The notes: generated by a model not told the origin, from the sequence alone. Positions 24,948-33,975 are shown, counted from the stretch's first letter. The stretch: DNA of 64,000 bases from an uncultured Clostridia bacterium (GCA_946184295.1 CAMHEZ010000006.1:19978-83977); one strand, 5' to 3'. Made by a program: numbers and translations.

Positions 24948-26441
24948 TTAGATAGAGAGCATATCGAGTACGGTTTCGCGCATGGTGGCACCTTCACAGA
25001 CGCGGTCGAAGCGGACGGCCTTGCCTTTCAAACCGGCGAGCGGTGCGGGCGTGGGAACACCGGAAACATCGTGGAGCGCGTCGAGCATGGCAAATTCGTC
25101 ACTGCCCACTTTATCCGCCGCGATGGCGCCGAGTACGGCAGGGGCGAATTTATAGGGGCTGGCGGTGGAAGCGATGATGGTGGGAACGTCGCTGCCGTAT
25201 TCTTTTGCGTACTGTTCATAGACATTGAGTGCCACGGCGGTATGCGTATCGGCGAGGTAATGCTGCGCGGTGAAGACCTCGTTGATGGTGGCCTGCGTGG
25301 CAGCGTCGTCGCAGCAGCCTGCCCAGAAGAGTTCCTTGATCTTTGCTTTTACATCTTCATCAACTTCATAACGGCCGGTGGCGGCGAGACTGTCCATCCA
25401 GCCCTTGACCTTCGCGCTGTCGCAGCCGGAAAGGTCATAGATGAGGCGTTCAAGGTTGCTGGAAATGAGAATGTCCATCGAGGGGGAGATGGTGGTGTGG
25501 AAGGGTCTGTTTCTGTCGTACACGCCGGTATTGATGAAGTCGGTCAGGACGTTGTTGGCGTTGGAAGCGCAGATGAGCTTGTTGATGGAAAGTCCCATCT
25601 TCTTGGCGTAGTAGGCGGCCAGAATGTTGCCGAAGTTGCCGGTGGGCACAACGACATTGACCTTGTCGCCCTGATTCTTGATGACGCCCTTGTTCATCAG
25701 ATCGGCATAGGCCGAGATGTAGTAGACAATCTGCGGCGCGAGACGGCCCCAGTTGATGGAATTTGCGGAGGAGAAAGCCATGTTGTGCTGTGCCAGCTCT
25801 GCGGCGATTTCGGGATTGGTGAAGATTTGTTTTACGCCCGTCTGCGCGTCGTCGAAGTTACCCTTGATGGCACACACCCCGACATTGCCGCCCTCCTGCG
25901 TGACCATCTGGGTCTTCTGAATGGCGCTAACGCCCTCCACGGGATAGAAGACAATGATTCTGGTGCCGGGCACATCTTTAAAGCCTTCGAGCGCGGCCTT
26001 GCCTGTGTCACCGGAGGTGGCCACGAGAATGACGATTTCCTTGCCGTCGCAGGTCTTTTTGACCGAGCGGGTGAGCAGGTGGGGCAGGAGCTGGAGCGCC
26101 ATATCCTTGAAGGCACAGGTCGGGCCGTGCCACAGCTCCAGCACGAAGCGGTTCTCCGCGATATCGACCACGGGTGCCACGTCAGTGCCGCCGAATTTGT
26201 CGGTATACGCGCCGCTGACGCACTCGCGCAGCTCGTCGGCGGTGAAGTCGGTGAGGTATTTGCCGAGGATGTTCACGGCTCTGTCGCGGTAATCCATCTT
26301 GGACGCGGCGAGCAGCTCGTCATAGGAAAAGGAAGGGATTTCTTCCGGAACATACAGGCCGCCGTCGGGGGAAATGCCCGTGGCAATGGCCTGCGCCGCC
26401 GAAACCTTCACGGAGTTGTCTCTTGTGCTGGTGTAATTCAT
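24948..26441 (-). CDS. thrC: Threonine synthase
   Basis: 497 residues from ATG at 26441 (GAGGTC upstream). The long form of the PLP enzyme: MNYTSTRD N-terminus, GGLYVPEE near 27, PLP-binding Lys in AFKDMALQ near 110, phosphate loop ATSGDTGKAALEG near 150-162 and the NWGRLAPQIVYY string. Converts O-phosphohomoserine to threonine. The rest of the threonine pathway is not in the window. Confidence 0.96.
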   Translation of the reverse strand: MNYTSTRDNSVKVSAAQAIATGISPDGGLYVPEEIPSFSYDELLAASKMDYRDRAVNILGKYLTDFTADELRECVSGAYTDKFGGTDVAPVVDIAENRFVLELWHGPTCAFKDMALQLLPHLLTRSVKKTCDGKEIVILVATSGDTGKAALEGFKDVPGTRIIVFYPVEGVSAIQKTQMVTQEGGNVGVCAIKGNFDDAQTGVKQIFTNPEIAAELAQHNMAFSSANSINWGRLAPQIVYYISAYADLMNKGVIKNQGDKVNVVVPTGNFGNILAAYYAKKMGLSINKLICASNANNVLTDFINTGVYDRNRPFHTTISPSMDILISSNLERLIYDLSGCDSAKVKGWMDSLAATGRYEVDEDVKAKIKELFWAGCCDDAATQATINEVFTAQHYLADTHTAVALNVYEQYAKEYGSDVPTIIASTASPYKFAPAVLGAIAADKVGSDEFAMLDALHDVSGVPTPAPLAGLKGKAVRFDRVCEGATMRETVLDMLSI

Positions 26442-26596
26442 AAACAATGACCTCGATTCCATCTGTCTGTCAATTTTTGTTAGGTAAAGTAGATTGTAAA
26501 AAGTTTAACAGATTTGAATCCCGATGTCAACGGCATACCAAATAATTTATCACATGGCACAAAAATTTCGGATTTCAGCGCGGCGGTTTGGATTTT

Positions 26597-27196
26597 TTAT
26601 GATTTAAGATTCAGCCATAAGGCGGGGCGGACGGCGATGTCGCTGTCGCCCACAGGACTGCCGTAGCCGTTGACGCCGCCGATGTAGTGGACATTGGCGG
26701 CATAGCTTGCCGAACCGCCGGGGGAACGCAGCCACCACGCCGATGCGCTCTTGCCCTTCTGACCAAGTGTTTTTTCCCGCACGGCATACGGGGAGGCATA
26801 GACCTTGCGGTCGATATCGAATGTGAAATACTGCTCCAGTTCTTCCAAGCTCAGCGCGAAAATTTTGTCCTGTGTGGCATTGCCGCCCTTGGTGTCGTAC
26901 TTAGCGTTGTCTGCGTTGGGCAGATGCACCGGCAGAATGGCCGCCTTTTCCTCATCGGTAAAGGCGCTGTCGAGAAATGCGCCGTTGAGCCAGCCGCGCA
27001 GGGAAGAGGTTTCCCATGTCACGTCGGCGAACTGCCCGTGATAGGCCATGCACTTGATCATCTTGTCCGTGATGAGCAGTGCCTTTCCGTCGCGCACCGC
27101 CAGCACCAGCCAGCGCAGCGGCATGACCTCGCCGCCGGTGCCTTGAGGATACTGTCCAAATACGATTTTTTCACCGATAGTTGCCTGCCTTGCCAT
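26597..27196 (-). CDS. DUF6273 domain protein
   Basis: 199 residues. The family pattern is clear: GEKIVFGQYPQ at the start, LRWLVLAVRDGKALLIT, WETSSLRGWLNGAFLDSAFT, and the C-terminal WWLRSPGGSAS with RPALWLNL. It resembles phage/adhesin-type beta-sandwich modules but here stands alone without signal peptide. GGAGTG ribosome-binding site. Function unknown. Confidence 0.85.
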   Translation of the reverse strand: MARQATIGEKIVFGQYPQGTGGEVMPLRWLVLAVRDGKALLITDKMIKCMAYHGQFADVTWETSSLRGWLNGAFLDSAFTDEEKAAILPVHLPNADNAKYDTKGGNATQDKIFALSLEELEQYFTFDIDRKVYASPYAVREKTLGQKGKSASAWWLRSPGGSASYAANVHYIGGVNGYGSPVGDSDIAVRPALWLNLKS

Positions 27197-27236
27197 AGTG
27201 TTTCACTCCTGTTTTCATAAGATAGGGATTTCCTTT

Positions 27237-27265
27237 ATTATACGGCATAACAAGTGTTTTTTCAA
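27237..27265 (-). promoter_or_regulatory. Promoter of the DUF6273 gene
   Basis: On the minus strand, TTGAAA, 17 bases, TATAAT. Confidence 0.7.
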
Positions 27266-27341
27266 CCGGAATTTCACGCCTGACAAGCAAAATTTCCTTA
27301 TTTTTTCCACTTTAACTGCTCAACATCGGCAAAAAATCCAT

Positions 27342-27370
27342 TTGCAAATTTCTTGCGTGGGTGATACAAT
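27342..27370 (+). promoter_or_regulatory. Promoter of the MATE transporter gene
   Basis: TTGCAA, 17 bases, TACAAT. It is followed directly by the hairpin at 27393 and then the gene. Confidence 0.65.
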
Positions 27371-27392
27371 AAAGTCAAACAGAATTTGTGAC

Positions 27393-27445
27393 AAAGTGTG
27401 TGGCTCGAAAGCGTAAATCCGACTTTTTGAGCCACACACTTTTTG
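27393..27445 (+). terminator. Terminator-like hairpin in the MATE leader (candidate attenuator)
   Basis: A 14-bp perfect stem, AAAGTGTGTGGCTC / GAGCCACACACTTT, with AAAG/CTTT pairing in the loop, followed by more T residues. It lies between the promoter and the GGAGG of the gene, not after one. Confidence 0.75.
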
Positions 27446-27470
27446 TGTTTACAGGAGGTTTTTTATCGTT

Positions 27471-28940
27471 ATGAGCAAGAAACACAAGAAGCATTCCGTT
27501 GCAAAATCCAAGCCGAAACGCGCACCGCAAAAGGAAAAGAAAAACGCGTTTCTCGAGACACAGCCAGTCGGCGTGCTGATGCGCAAATACGCAGTACCCT
27601 GCATTATCTCACTGCTGGTAGCCGCGCTTTACAACATCGTTGATCAGATTTTCATTGCCAACGCCAGCTATCTCGGCTCCTACGGCAACGCCGCCAATAC
27701 GGTGGTTTTCCCGCTGACGGTGGTCGCGCTGGCCATTGCCGTGATGATCGGGGACGGCTGCTGTGCGTTCGTGAGTATCTGTCTGGGCGCCAAGCAGAAC
27801 GACAACGCTCACCGCAGCATTGGCAATGCGATTGTGCTGTGTGTGGCGTCGAGTGTCGTGCTGACAGCGATTTATCTGATTTTTCAGAATCCGATTCTCA
27901 CGATGTTCGGCGGCCGGGTCAATGCCGAGACCTTCGCGCAGTCCAAGGAGTATTTTCTATGGATTTCATTGGGGATTCCCTTTTATATGTTCGGACAGGC
28001 GATGAATCCCATCATTCGTTCCGATGGCAGCCCGAAATTTGCCATGATCTCGACGCTGGCGGGCGCGGCAGTCAATATCGTGCTGGACCCGGTTTTCATT
28101 TTCGGCTGCAAATGGGGCATGATGGGCGCGGCGGTCGCCACTGTGATGGGACAGATTCTCACGGCGGTGCTGGCGGTGTGGTATCTTTGCCACATGAAGG
28201 CCGTCCGATTGAAACGGGACAGCTTTGTGTGGCATGGCGCGCTGGTCAGAAAATTCCTCTCGCTGGGTATTTGCAGCTTTCTCTCGCAGATTTCGCTGGT
28301 GGCGGCGATGGCAGCCATCAACAATATGCTGCGTCAATACGGCGCGGCTGACCCTGTTTTCGGGCAGGCGCAGTATGCGCAGATTCCCATGGCGGTGGTG
28401 GGCATCGTCATGAAGTTCTTCCAGATCGTCATCTCGATTTCGGTCGGTCTGGCGGCGGGTTGTATTCCGATTGTGGGTTACAATATCGGCGCCGGACGCA
28501 AGGACAGAGCTAAGGAGCTTTTCACTAAGCTGCTGCTGGCACAGGCAGCGGTCGGTGCGGTCGCGCTGCTGATTGTGGAACTGCTTCCCAAGCAGCTCAT
28601 CGGCATCTTCGGCGCGGCCAACGAGAGCATTTATTACACCCAATTCGCGGTGAAGTCCTTCCGGATTTACCTGTGTATGATGATCTTTGCCTGTGTCAAC
28701 AAGGGCACTTTTATCTATCTGCAATCGCTGGGCAAGGCGGTCACATCTACGCTGCTGTCGATGGTGCGTGAGATTGTGTTTGGCGTGGGATTTGCGCTGC
28801 TGCTGCCGGTGTTCTTCGGACTGAACGGCGTGTTGTACTCCATGCCGGTATCGGATATCCTCACCTTCATGATTTCGGCGGTTGTCATTTGGTACACCTA
28901 CCGGGAACTCAGTGACAAGACCAAGCTGCCGCAGGCGTGA
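27471..28940 (+). CDS. MATE-family efflux transporter
   Basis: 489 residues with twelve predicted membrane segments after a basic ~25-residue N-terminus (KKHKKHSVAKSKPK). Family features: PCIISLLVAALYNIVDQIFI (membrane segment 1), GxGCCAF in segment 2, repeated two-fold in the second half (AAMAAINNMLRQYG, AAGCIPIVGYNIGAG). Drives Na+ or H+ coupled export of a cationic drug or metabolite. GGAGG before ATG. Expression may be gated by the leader hairpin. Confidence 0.93.
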   Translation: MSKKHKKHSVAKSKPKRAPQKEKKNAFLETQPVGVLMRKYAVPCIISLLVAALYNIVDQIFIANASYLGSYGNAANTVVFPLTVVALAIAVMIGDGCCAFVSICLGAKQNDNAHRSIGNAIVLCVASSVVLTAIYLIFQNPILTMFGGRVNAETFAQSKEYFLWISLGIPFYMFGQAMNPIIRSDGSPKFAMISTLAGAAVNIVLDPVFIFGCKWGMMGAAVATVMGQILTAVLAVWYLCHMKAVRLKRDSFVWHGALVRKFLSLGICSFLSQISLVAAMAAINNMLRQYGAADPVFGQAQYAQIPMAVVGIVMKFFQIVISISVGLAAGCIPIVGYNIGAGRKDRAKELFTKLLLAQAAVGAVALLIVELLPKQLIGIFGAANESIYYTQFAVKSFRIYLCMMIFACVNKGTFIYLQSLGKAVTSTLLSMVREIVFGVGFALLLPVFFGLNGVLYSMPVSDILTFMISAVVIWYTYRELSDKTKLPQA

Positions 28941-28971
28941 GCCGGACGGTGCTGACAAGAGAAGAAACGAT

Positions 28972-29022
28972 AACCCGCCGGGTCGCGTGATATTTTTCGC
29001 GACTTGGCGGGTGATTTCTTTT
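28972..29022 (+). terminator. Terminator of the MATE gene
   Basis: AACCCGCC-GTCGCG / CGCGAC-GGCGGGT with loop TGATATTTTT and TTTCTTTT after it; CAAGAGAA / TTCTCTTG extends it further out. Confidence 0.8.
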
Positions 29023-29032
29023 GGCTTTTCTC

Positions 29033-29061
29033 TTGCAATATGGCATATTTTGCGGTATAAT
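29033..29061 (+). promoter_or_regulatory. Promoter of the second Rpn gene
   Basis: TTGCAA, 17 bases, TATAAT, 30 bases before the start codon. Confidence 0.7.
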
Positions 29062-29090
29062 AAAAGTGAAGACGGAAGGAGTGATTCCCG

Positions 29091-29966
29091 ATGAATGCAG
29101 ACCGGCCGATTGTCAAGCTCAAACTGGATGTGATTTTCAAAAGGGTATTTGGCAATGAGAACAATAAAGACATTATTGCGGCGTTTCTTTCGGCGCTGCT
29201 GGAAATTCCACGGGAGAGCATCGAAGAAATTTACATTAACAATGTAGAACTCGCACCGGAATATTTTGACCAGAAATTCAGCCGCCTCGATCTCAGGATG
29301 GAGGTGGACGGCAGAATCGTCAATGTGGAAATGCAGGTCAACCGCGAAGACAATTTTCAGGAACGCACACTTTTCTATTGGGCGAAAATGTATGGAGAAG
29401 AACTCAAAACGGGAGAAGAATACGGATTGCTCAAACCAACCGTGTGTATCAATATCGTCAATTTTGATTTATTTGACTGTGAAGATTATCATTCTCATTT
29501 CAAAGTGATGGAGAAAGAGCGGCATGAGGTGCTGTCGGATAAATTCGCCATTCATTTTTTTGAATTGAAAAAGATAGACAATGTGAAGAAAAATCAGGCT
29601 ATGGAAGACTGGCTTCATCTGATTAACGCCGAAACGGAGGGAGATTTAATGGAAATTCAGAAGACAACAGCCATTCCCGAAGTAAAGAATACCATCGTCA
29701 TGCTGCGTCAGCTCAGCGCGGATGAGAAGGTGCGCCAAGAGGCTTACTACCGCGAGAAGCGTCTGCACGACGAAGCCTCCGCACTGGGCACCGCAAGGCG
29801 TGAAGGTCTGGCCGAAGGTATGGAAAAAGGCAGAGCCGAGGGTAGAGCCCAGGGTAGAGCCGAGGGTAGAGCCGAGGGCATGATGGAGGCACGGCAGGCT
29901 TTTGCAGTGAGAATGCGCGAGATGGGTATGGACGAAGTGCAGATTCGTGAGCTGCTCGGCGAGTAA
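29091..29966 (+). CDS. Rpn-family (PD-(D/E)XK) nuclease/transposase-like protein
   Basis: 291 residues. It opens with KLKLDVIFKRVFGNENNKDI, the classical start of the PDDEXK/Rpn family, followed by LDLRMEVDGRIVNVEMQV (the D...E-x-Q nuclease core near residues 66-82) and RTLFYWAKMYGEEL. The C-terminus has EGRAEGRAQ-type four-residue repeats, then a short predicted helical tail ending QIRELLGE. The gene at 9303 has the same plan but a different N-terminus. Start ATG with GGAG 9 bases upstream. Role in genome rearrangement is known only for E. coli relatives. Confidence 0.85.
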   Translation: MNADRPIVKLKLDVIFKRVFGNENNKDIIAAFLSALLEIPRESIEEIYINNVELAPEYFDQKFSRLDLRMEVDGRIVNVEMQVNREDNFQERTLFYWAKMYGEELKTGEEYGLLKPTVCINIVNFDLFDCEDYHSHFKVMEKERHEVLSDKFAIHFFELKKIDNVKKNQAMEDWLHLINAETEGDLMEIQKTTAIPEVKNTIVMLRQLSADEKVRQEAYYREKRLHDEASALGTARREGLAEGMEKGRAEGRAQGRAEGRAEGMMEARQAFAVRMREMGMDEVQIRELLGE

Positions 29967-29990
29967 GTTTTTCAAATCAGGATAACGCAG

Positions 29991-30040
29991 AATCCCCTCT
30001 CTTTGGCAGCAGTGAGTTGTGCTGACGAAGGGAGGGGATT
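29991..30040. terminator. Bidirectional terminator
   Basis: AATCCCCTC / GAGGGGATT outer arms and CAGCA / TGCTG inner arms. Between the convergent Rpn and ribbon-helix-helix genes. Confidence 0.85.
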
Positions 30041-30045
30041 TCTGT

Positions 30046-30237
30046 TTATTCGTCCGGGGTAGCAGATTTCCTTGCAATCTTGATTTCTCCGTGTTTGGCT
30101 TCGTACTGCTCGATACAATCGCGTATCAGAATCAATATCTGGCTGTTGGCCGAGCGTCCTTCATAGTCGGCTACCACGTGTAATTTATGCAGCATCTTGC
30201 TGTCTATGCGTATGGATAAACTTTTATTAGCCATCAT
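30046..30237 (-). CDS. Arc-type ribbon-helix-helix protein
   Basis: 63 residues: ANKSLSIRIDSKMLHKLHVVADYEGRSANSQILILIRDCIEQYE. The short strand followed by two helices, with SANSQ between them, is the Arc/MetJ fold; the related Arc-family strings of gut Clostridia match well. No toxin gene is adjacent (neighbours are a DUF4830 gene upstream and an Rpn gene convergent), so it is probably a stand-alone DNA-binding protein. Start is one of two ATGs. Confidence 0.7.
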   Translation of the reverse strand: MMANKSLSIRIDSKMLHKLHVVADYEGRSANSQILILIRDCIEQYEAKHGEIKIARKSATPDE

Positions 30238-30344
30238 TGTTCCCCATTTCTTGATTGTGGAATAAATATGGCTTTATTTTATGTTTATTTTCTGTTACAA
30301 TGTTTATATTGGATATAAAACATATCTGAAATATATCTGTTTCT

Positions 30345-30872
30345 TTACAGCTCTGTCTGCGACACCCGCTTCGGTGCCCGGTCGGCGGGCAGCAGGAGCG
30401 CATGGGTGAATTTTTCCGCGCCGGTGGACGAGATGTCGCCGCCGATGACCTTGCCGTCGGCAATCAGCAGCGTGGCCTTGACGTTGCGAGGAATACCGGG
30501 GTAATTTTTGACAGAGTAGACCCACTTTTTGGCCTTGGCGCCCCGGTATTTGTCCAGGTCAAAGCCCAGCGGCTTTTGCAGGTCGTTGTATTCCTGAAAC
30601 GTCTCGTCAAATACGGCGGGAATGATGATGTCACGCGCTTCGAGCGGATCGTCGTCGATTTCCCAGCCGAACTGTGCGAGAAAATTGACGCGGTCTGTGC
30701 CGGTACGGGCATTGATCAGAAATTGTCCCACGGAGGTGGTGGCGTTGGCGGAAGTGTTTTGCGTGCCGCTTTTGGGCGAGAAAATATACCACAGCGTCGC
30801 GGCAAAGCACAGCAGACCGATGACCAGAATTACCAGCTCCGCTTTTGAGGTCTTAAAGGTTTTGATAAACAT
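30345..30872 (-). CDS. DUF4830-type membrane-anchored protein
   Basis: 175 residues from ATG at 30872 (GGGAGG 8 bases upstream). One N-terminal membrane segment (AELVILVIGLLCFAATLWYI) and an extracytoplasmic domain with WEIDDDP, FDETFQEYNDLQK and DLDKYRGAKAKKWVYSV, matching the DUF4830 family of Clostridia. Function unknown. Standing between a ribbon-helix-helix gene and a cytidylate-kinase-like gene. Confidence 0.75.
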   Translation of the reverse strand: MFIKTFKTSKAELVILVIGLLCFAATLWYIFSPKSGTQNTSANATTSVGQFLINARTGTDRVNFLAQFGWEIDDDPLEARDIIIPAVFDETFQEYNDLQKPLGFDLDKYRGAKAKKWVYSVKNYPGIPRNVKATLLIADGKVIGGDISSTGAEKFTHALLLPADRAPKRVSQTEL

Positions 30873-30961
30873 ATGGATTCCTCCCGATGACATTTTTTTG
30901 ACGGTCGGTAAAATATACGTCAGGAGGGGGGAAATCTTGCTTGTCCTTCTGAGAAAATGCC

Positions 30962-31000
30962 AAAAAAGCTGTCAGACGGCTCCGTTGCCGTTGACAGCTT
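30962..31000 (-). terminator. Terminator of the cytidylate-kinase-like gene
   Basis: TGACAGCTT / AAGCTGTCA outer arms with ACGGC-type inner pairing and six T residues on the minus strand. Confidence 0.88.
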
Positions 31001-31010
31001 GAGATTGGTA

Positions 31011-31604
31011 TTACAGATTTGCCAGCTCTATGATGATATCGGCACATCTGCCGTAGTCGATCGTGGCGGTGTTGAGCATGATGTCGTAATTGGTGGCGGC
31101 GCTCCACTTGTTGTCGGTGAAGAACTGGTAGTAATTGCGACGCTGTTTGTCCTTGCGCTGGATAAAGACCTCCGCCTTGCTGTGGGAGACGTCCTCCAGC
31201 GAGACGGTGCGTTCAATGCGGTTTTCCATTGACGAGGAATAGATGAAGGTGCGCAGAATCGGTCGGACGTCACTGAGAATGACGTCAGCGCAGCGACCCA
31301 TGAAGATGCCGCCATCATGCTCCTTGCAGAGACGGCGCATAGCTTCCGAGACCGCGAAATACGTGCGGTAGATGGCAGATTGTTCGTAATCGCCGGTGGT
31401 GGAAAACATCGACAGATTGTAAATCAGACTGCCGACATAATTTTCGTCGTAGTTGCGCAACAGTCCCACATCAACGCCGAAGTCCTCCGCCGCCTTGAGA
31501 ATGATTTCGTTGTCAAAAAACGGCACGCCTGTTTTCTGAGAGAGCTGCATAGCAACTTCCCGTCCGCCGCTGCCGAAGGTTCGGTCGATTGTAATGGTTT
31601 TCAA
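31011..31604 (-). CDS. Cytidylate kinase-like family protein
   Basis: 197 residues from a TTG at 31604, with GGAGG 10 bases upstream; an ATG three codons earlier is only one base from it. TIDRTFGSGGREVA is the P-loop variant (GSGGRE) of the family, followed by FFDNEII and GGIFMGRCADVIL. The family resembles cytidylate kinase but also contains proteins of unknown substrate; RGRCAD/GRCAD is typical of these. Not the housekeeping cmk by sequence or context. Confidence 0.8.
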   Translation of the reverse strand: MKTITIDRTFGSGGREVAMQLSQKTGVPFFDNEIILKAAEDFGVDVGLLRNYDENYVGSLIYNLSMFSTTGDYEQSAIYRTYFAVSEAMRRLCKEHDGGIFMGRCADVILSDVRPILRTFIYSSSMENRIERTVSLEDVSHSKAEVFIQRKDKQRRNYYQFFTDNKWSAATNYDIMLNTATIDYGRCADIIIELANL

Positions 31605-31881
31605 TGTTGTCATTCCTCCTTTTTGAATGTGCCAATTGCTATGTTGATTATACTATATTTCTGACGAATTTGCAAGATTTTTTATTAATTTTTCATAAAA
31701 CACTTTTCTTTACTGATAGCAATGCGGGCAAATTTTCACAAGCACTTGAAAAGATTAGACAGATATGCCAAAAACATGTGATAAAAAATATAATTTTTAG
31801 TGAAGGAAATGTGATTTCGATGAGTTTTTACACAAAAAATGCGTTTCATAATGATCGGTAATGATAATTATTTGTCAATTG

Positions 31882-31940
31882 GTTACAAAATCGTTTCAAC
31901 GGAATAGGCAATTCGTTACAAAGATTACACAATGATTACA
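31882..31940 (+). promoter_or_regulatory. Repeated (G/A)TTACA boxes, WalR-like site
   Basis: GTTACA at 31882 and 31915, ATTACA at 31924 and 31935. The last two are spaced by exactly 5 bases, giving TGTAAT-N5-TGTAAT on the other strand, which fits the published WalR consensus TGTWAH-N5-TGTWAH. About 35 bases upstream of a promoter for a peptidoglycan hydrolase. Confidence 0.45.
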
Positions 31941-31973
31941 ATTTCATGCCCAATTTATGATGGATTCTTCCCA

Positions 31974-32002
31974 TTGATTTTGAACAAAAGTTGTTATATA
32001 AT
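31974..32002 (+). promoter_or_regulatory. Promoter of the lysozyme-like gene
   Basis: TTGATT, 17 bases, TATAAT. The rest of 31614-31973 holds no convincing gene. Confidence 0.75.
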
Positions 32003-32075
32003 GTTTACCTAATCGGAAAATTCCGATGATGAGAAATCTATCAATTGACAAAAAAGACGGAAGGTGTTTGGTACA

Positions 32076-33758
32076 ATGCACTTGGCAAACAAAATCGGCG
32101 GACGTACAACGGCATTCTTTGAGAAGATCAAGAAATCGACGGCTGTTTTACTGGTCATGCTCATGCTGGTGGCAGCGATTCCCCAAGGATACATATCGGC
32201 TCGCAGCGCCTCCACCAATGAAACCCTTGTTTTCAGATATCTGGTTGACGTGATGGGACTCAATACTGCGGCAGCCTGCGGTGTGCTGGCCAACATCGAG
32301 TATGAATCCAATTTCAATCCCACGAGAGTGGGGGACAACGGGACAAGCTACGGCATCTGCCAGTGGCACTACAGCCGCAAAACGAATCTCATGAAGTATT
32401 GCGAAACAAACGGATTGGATTACACGTCACTGGAAGGGCAGCTTTCGTTCCTGGACTATGAACTGAAAAAAAGCTACAAGGGCATCTACAATTATCTCAA
32501 GTCGGTTTCCAATGACGCGCAGGGCGCTTACAACGCGGGCTACTATTGGTGCTATCATTTTGAGATCCCGTTGAACTATGGCCGCGTGTCTGTTTTCAGA
32601 GGCAATCTCGCCAGGAATACCTATTGGCCGGCTTACCGCAACGGCGGCGCAGCGGCGCAGCCTGTCAGTATGGATCCCCGTGATTACAAGGTTTCCTTCA
32701 GCCGCGTGCTGAAATATACGGGCGGTAGTCTGATGAACGGCACCGATGTCAAGTATGTTCAGGTTTGTCTCAGACATCTCGGTTATCAGATCGACGTGGA
32801 CGGCTATTACGGTTCCGGCACGTCTTCTGTCGTTAAAAAGTTCCAGAAGGATTCCGGACTGACCGCTGACGGTATTTGTGGCTCTTCTACGTGGAACGCA
32901 TTGGTCAAGGCCGTCACCGTAGAGGGCGGTTCTCTCAGCATTACCACGCAGCCCACGGATTGCACCGCCAAGTTGGGCGGTACCGTCAGCTTCACAGTGA
33001 AAGCTGCGGGCGAGGGATTGACCTATCAGTGGCAGCTCAGCGACGACGCAGGGAAGACTTGGCGCGACAGCACCGTTAAGACTGCCAATTACGCCGCTAC
33101 TTTGACCAAGGACAATATTGATCGCAAGGTGCGCTGCGTGGTCAAGGACAAGAACGGGAAGAAGGTAACTTCCGCGGCAGCTTCTATGAAGTTGCTGGAT
33201 GCGGAGATCACTAAGCAGCCGGTCGATGCCGGTGCCGCGCTGGGCGAGACTGTCATCTTTAAGCTGACGGCAGTGGGCAGCAATCTGACCTACCAGTGGC
33301 AGCTCAGCGACGACGGTGGCAAGACATGGCGCAACAGCAGCGTCAAGACGTCCTATTACGCTGTTACCGTTACCGAGGAGAATGACGGCCGCTGTCTGCG
33401 TTGCATCGTCATTGACAAAAACGGCGGTCAGGTGATTTCGAATACCGTGACGATGAAGGCTACTTCCGGCGTCAAGCCCGCCAATACTACGCTGGCGATT
33501 ACCTCTCAGCCTGTAAACTGCAACGCCAAGATCGGGGGCGAGGTCAGCTTCACCGTCAAGGCAAGCGGTACCGGCTTGACCTATCAGTGGCAGCTCAGCG
33601 ATGACGCGGGCAAAACATGGCGCAGCAGCGCGGTGACGACAAACCGCTATGTTACAACCATGAGCGATGTCAAAAACGGTCGTTATGTGCGTTGTATTGT
33701 GACGGACAAGAACGGCAAAACCGTGACATCCAAGTCGGCCGTGATGAGAGCCGCGTAA
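32076..33758 (+). CDS. Secreted phage-type lysozyme with peptidoglycan-binding and Ig-like repeats
   Basis: 560 residues from ATG at 32076 (GGAAGGTG upstream). A long signal/membrane segment (about 22-42) is followed by a phage-tail-lysozyme-like domain: ACGVLANIEYESNFNPT with the catalytic-type Glu, and SYGICQWHYSRKTNL. Next comes a peptidoglycan-binding domain (VKYVQVCLRHLGYQID ... TADGICGSSTWNALVKA, about 225-285), then three ~85-residue Ig-like repeats, each with YQWQLSDDxGKTWR and VRCVV/RCIV. It cuts cell-wall glycan outside the cell; the repeats probably anchor or extend it. Same repeats occur in the next two genes. Confidence 0.88.
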   Translation: MHLANKIGGRTTAFFEKIKKSTAVLLVMLMLVAAIPQGYISARSASTNETLVFRYLVDVMGLNTAAACGVLANIEYESNFNPTRVGDNGTSYGICQWHYSRKTNLMKYCETNGLDYTSLEGQLSFLDYELKKSYKGIYNYLKSVSNDAQGAYNAGYYWCYHFEIPLNYGRVSVFRGNLARNTYWPAYRNGGAAAQPVSMDPRDYKVSFSRVLKYTGGSLMNGTDVKYVQVCLRHLGYQIDVDGYYGSGTSSVVKKFQKDSGLTADGICGSSTWNALVKAVTVEGGSLSITTQPTDCTAKLGGTVSFTVKAAGEGLTYQWQLSDDAGKTWRDSTVKTANYAATLTKDNIDRKVRCVVKDKNGKKVTSAAASMKLLDAEITKQPVDAGAALGETVIFKLTAVGSNLTYQWQLSDDGGKTWRNSSVKTSYYAVTVTEENDGRCLRCIVIDKNGGQVISNTVTMKATSGVKPANTTLAITSQPVNCNAKIGGEVSFTVKASGTGLTYQWQLSDDAGKTWRSSAVTTNRYVTTMSDVKNGRYVRCIVTDKNGKTVTSKSAVMRAA

Positions 33759-33798
33759 TCATAGCGACGCAGCGTGAGAAGCCATATTAAAAAAATGT

Positions 33799-33835
33799 CC
33801 GGGTTGATTCTCTATGCAATCAGCCCGGTTTTTTT
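33799..33835 (+). terminator. Terminator of the lysozyme-like gene
   Basis: CCGGG-TGATT / AATCA-CCCGG followed by seven T residues. Confidence 0.88.
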
Positions 33836-33897
33836 GAATATTTTTTAATAAATGAAAAAAAGTCCTGCCGGGAAAGCCGCTAAATCGCGGATTATTG

Positions 33898-33926
33898 TTG
33901 ACTTGACAGCAAAAAAATGCTATGAT
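33898..33926 (+). promoter_or_regulatory. Promoter of the CAP-domain gene
   Basis: TTGACT, 17 bases, TATGAT, about 50 bases before the GTG start. Confidence 0.65.
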
Positions 33927-33975
33927 GGGATGGTTGGATAAACTCATATTTATGATGTTACAGGAGGTTATTGCT

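Noticed and set aside
24918..26450. Plus-strand frame of 510 codons
   Set aside because: Opposite thrC, which has intact catalytic motifs.
31604..31861. 85-codon plus-strand frame
   Set aside because: Begins inside the ribosome-binding site of the divergent gene and has AT-rich random composition.
31860..32075. ydaO (c-di-AMP) riboswitch before the lysozyme gene
   Set aside because: This class often precedes wall hydrolases, but none of its conserved motifs are present and the leader is only ~70 bases.
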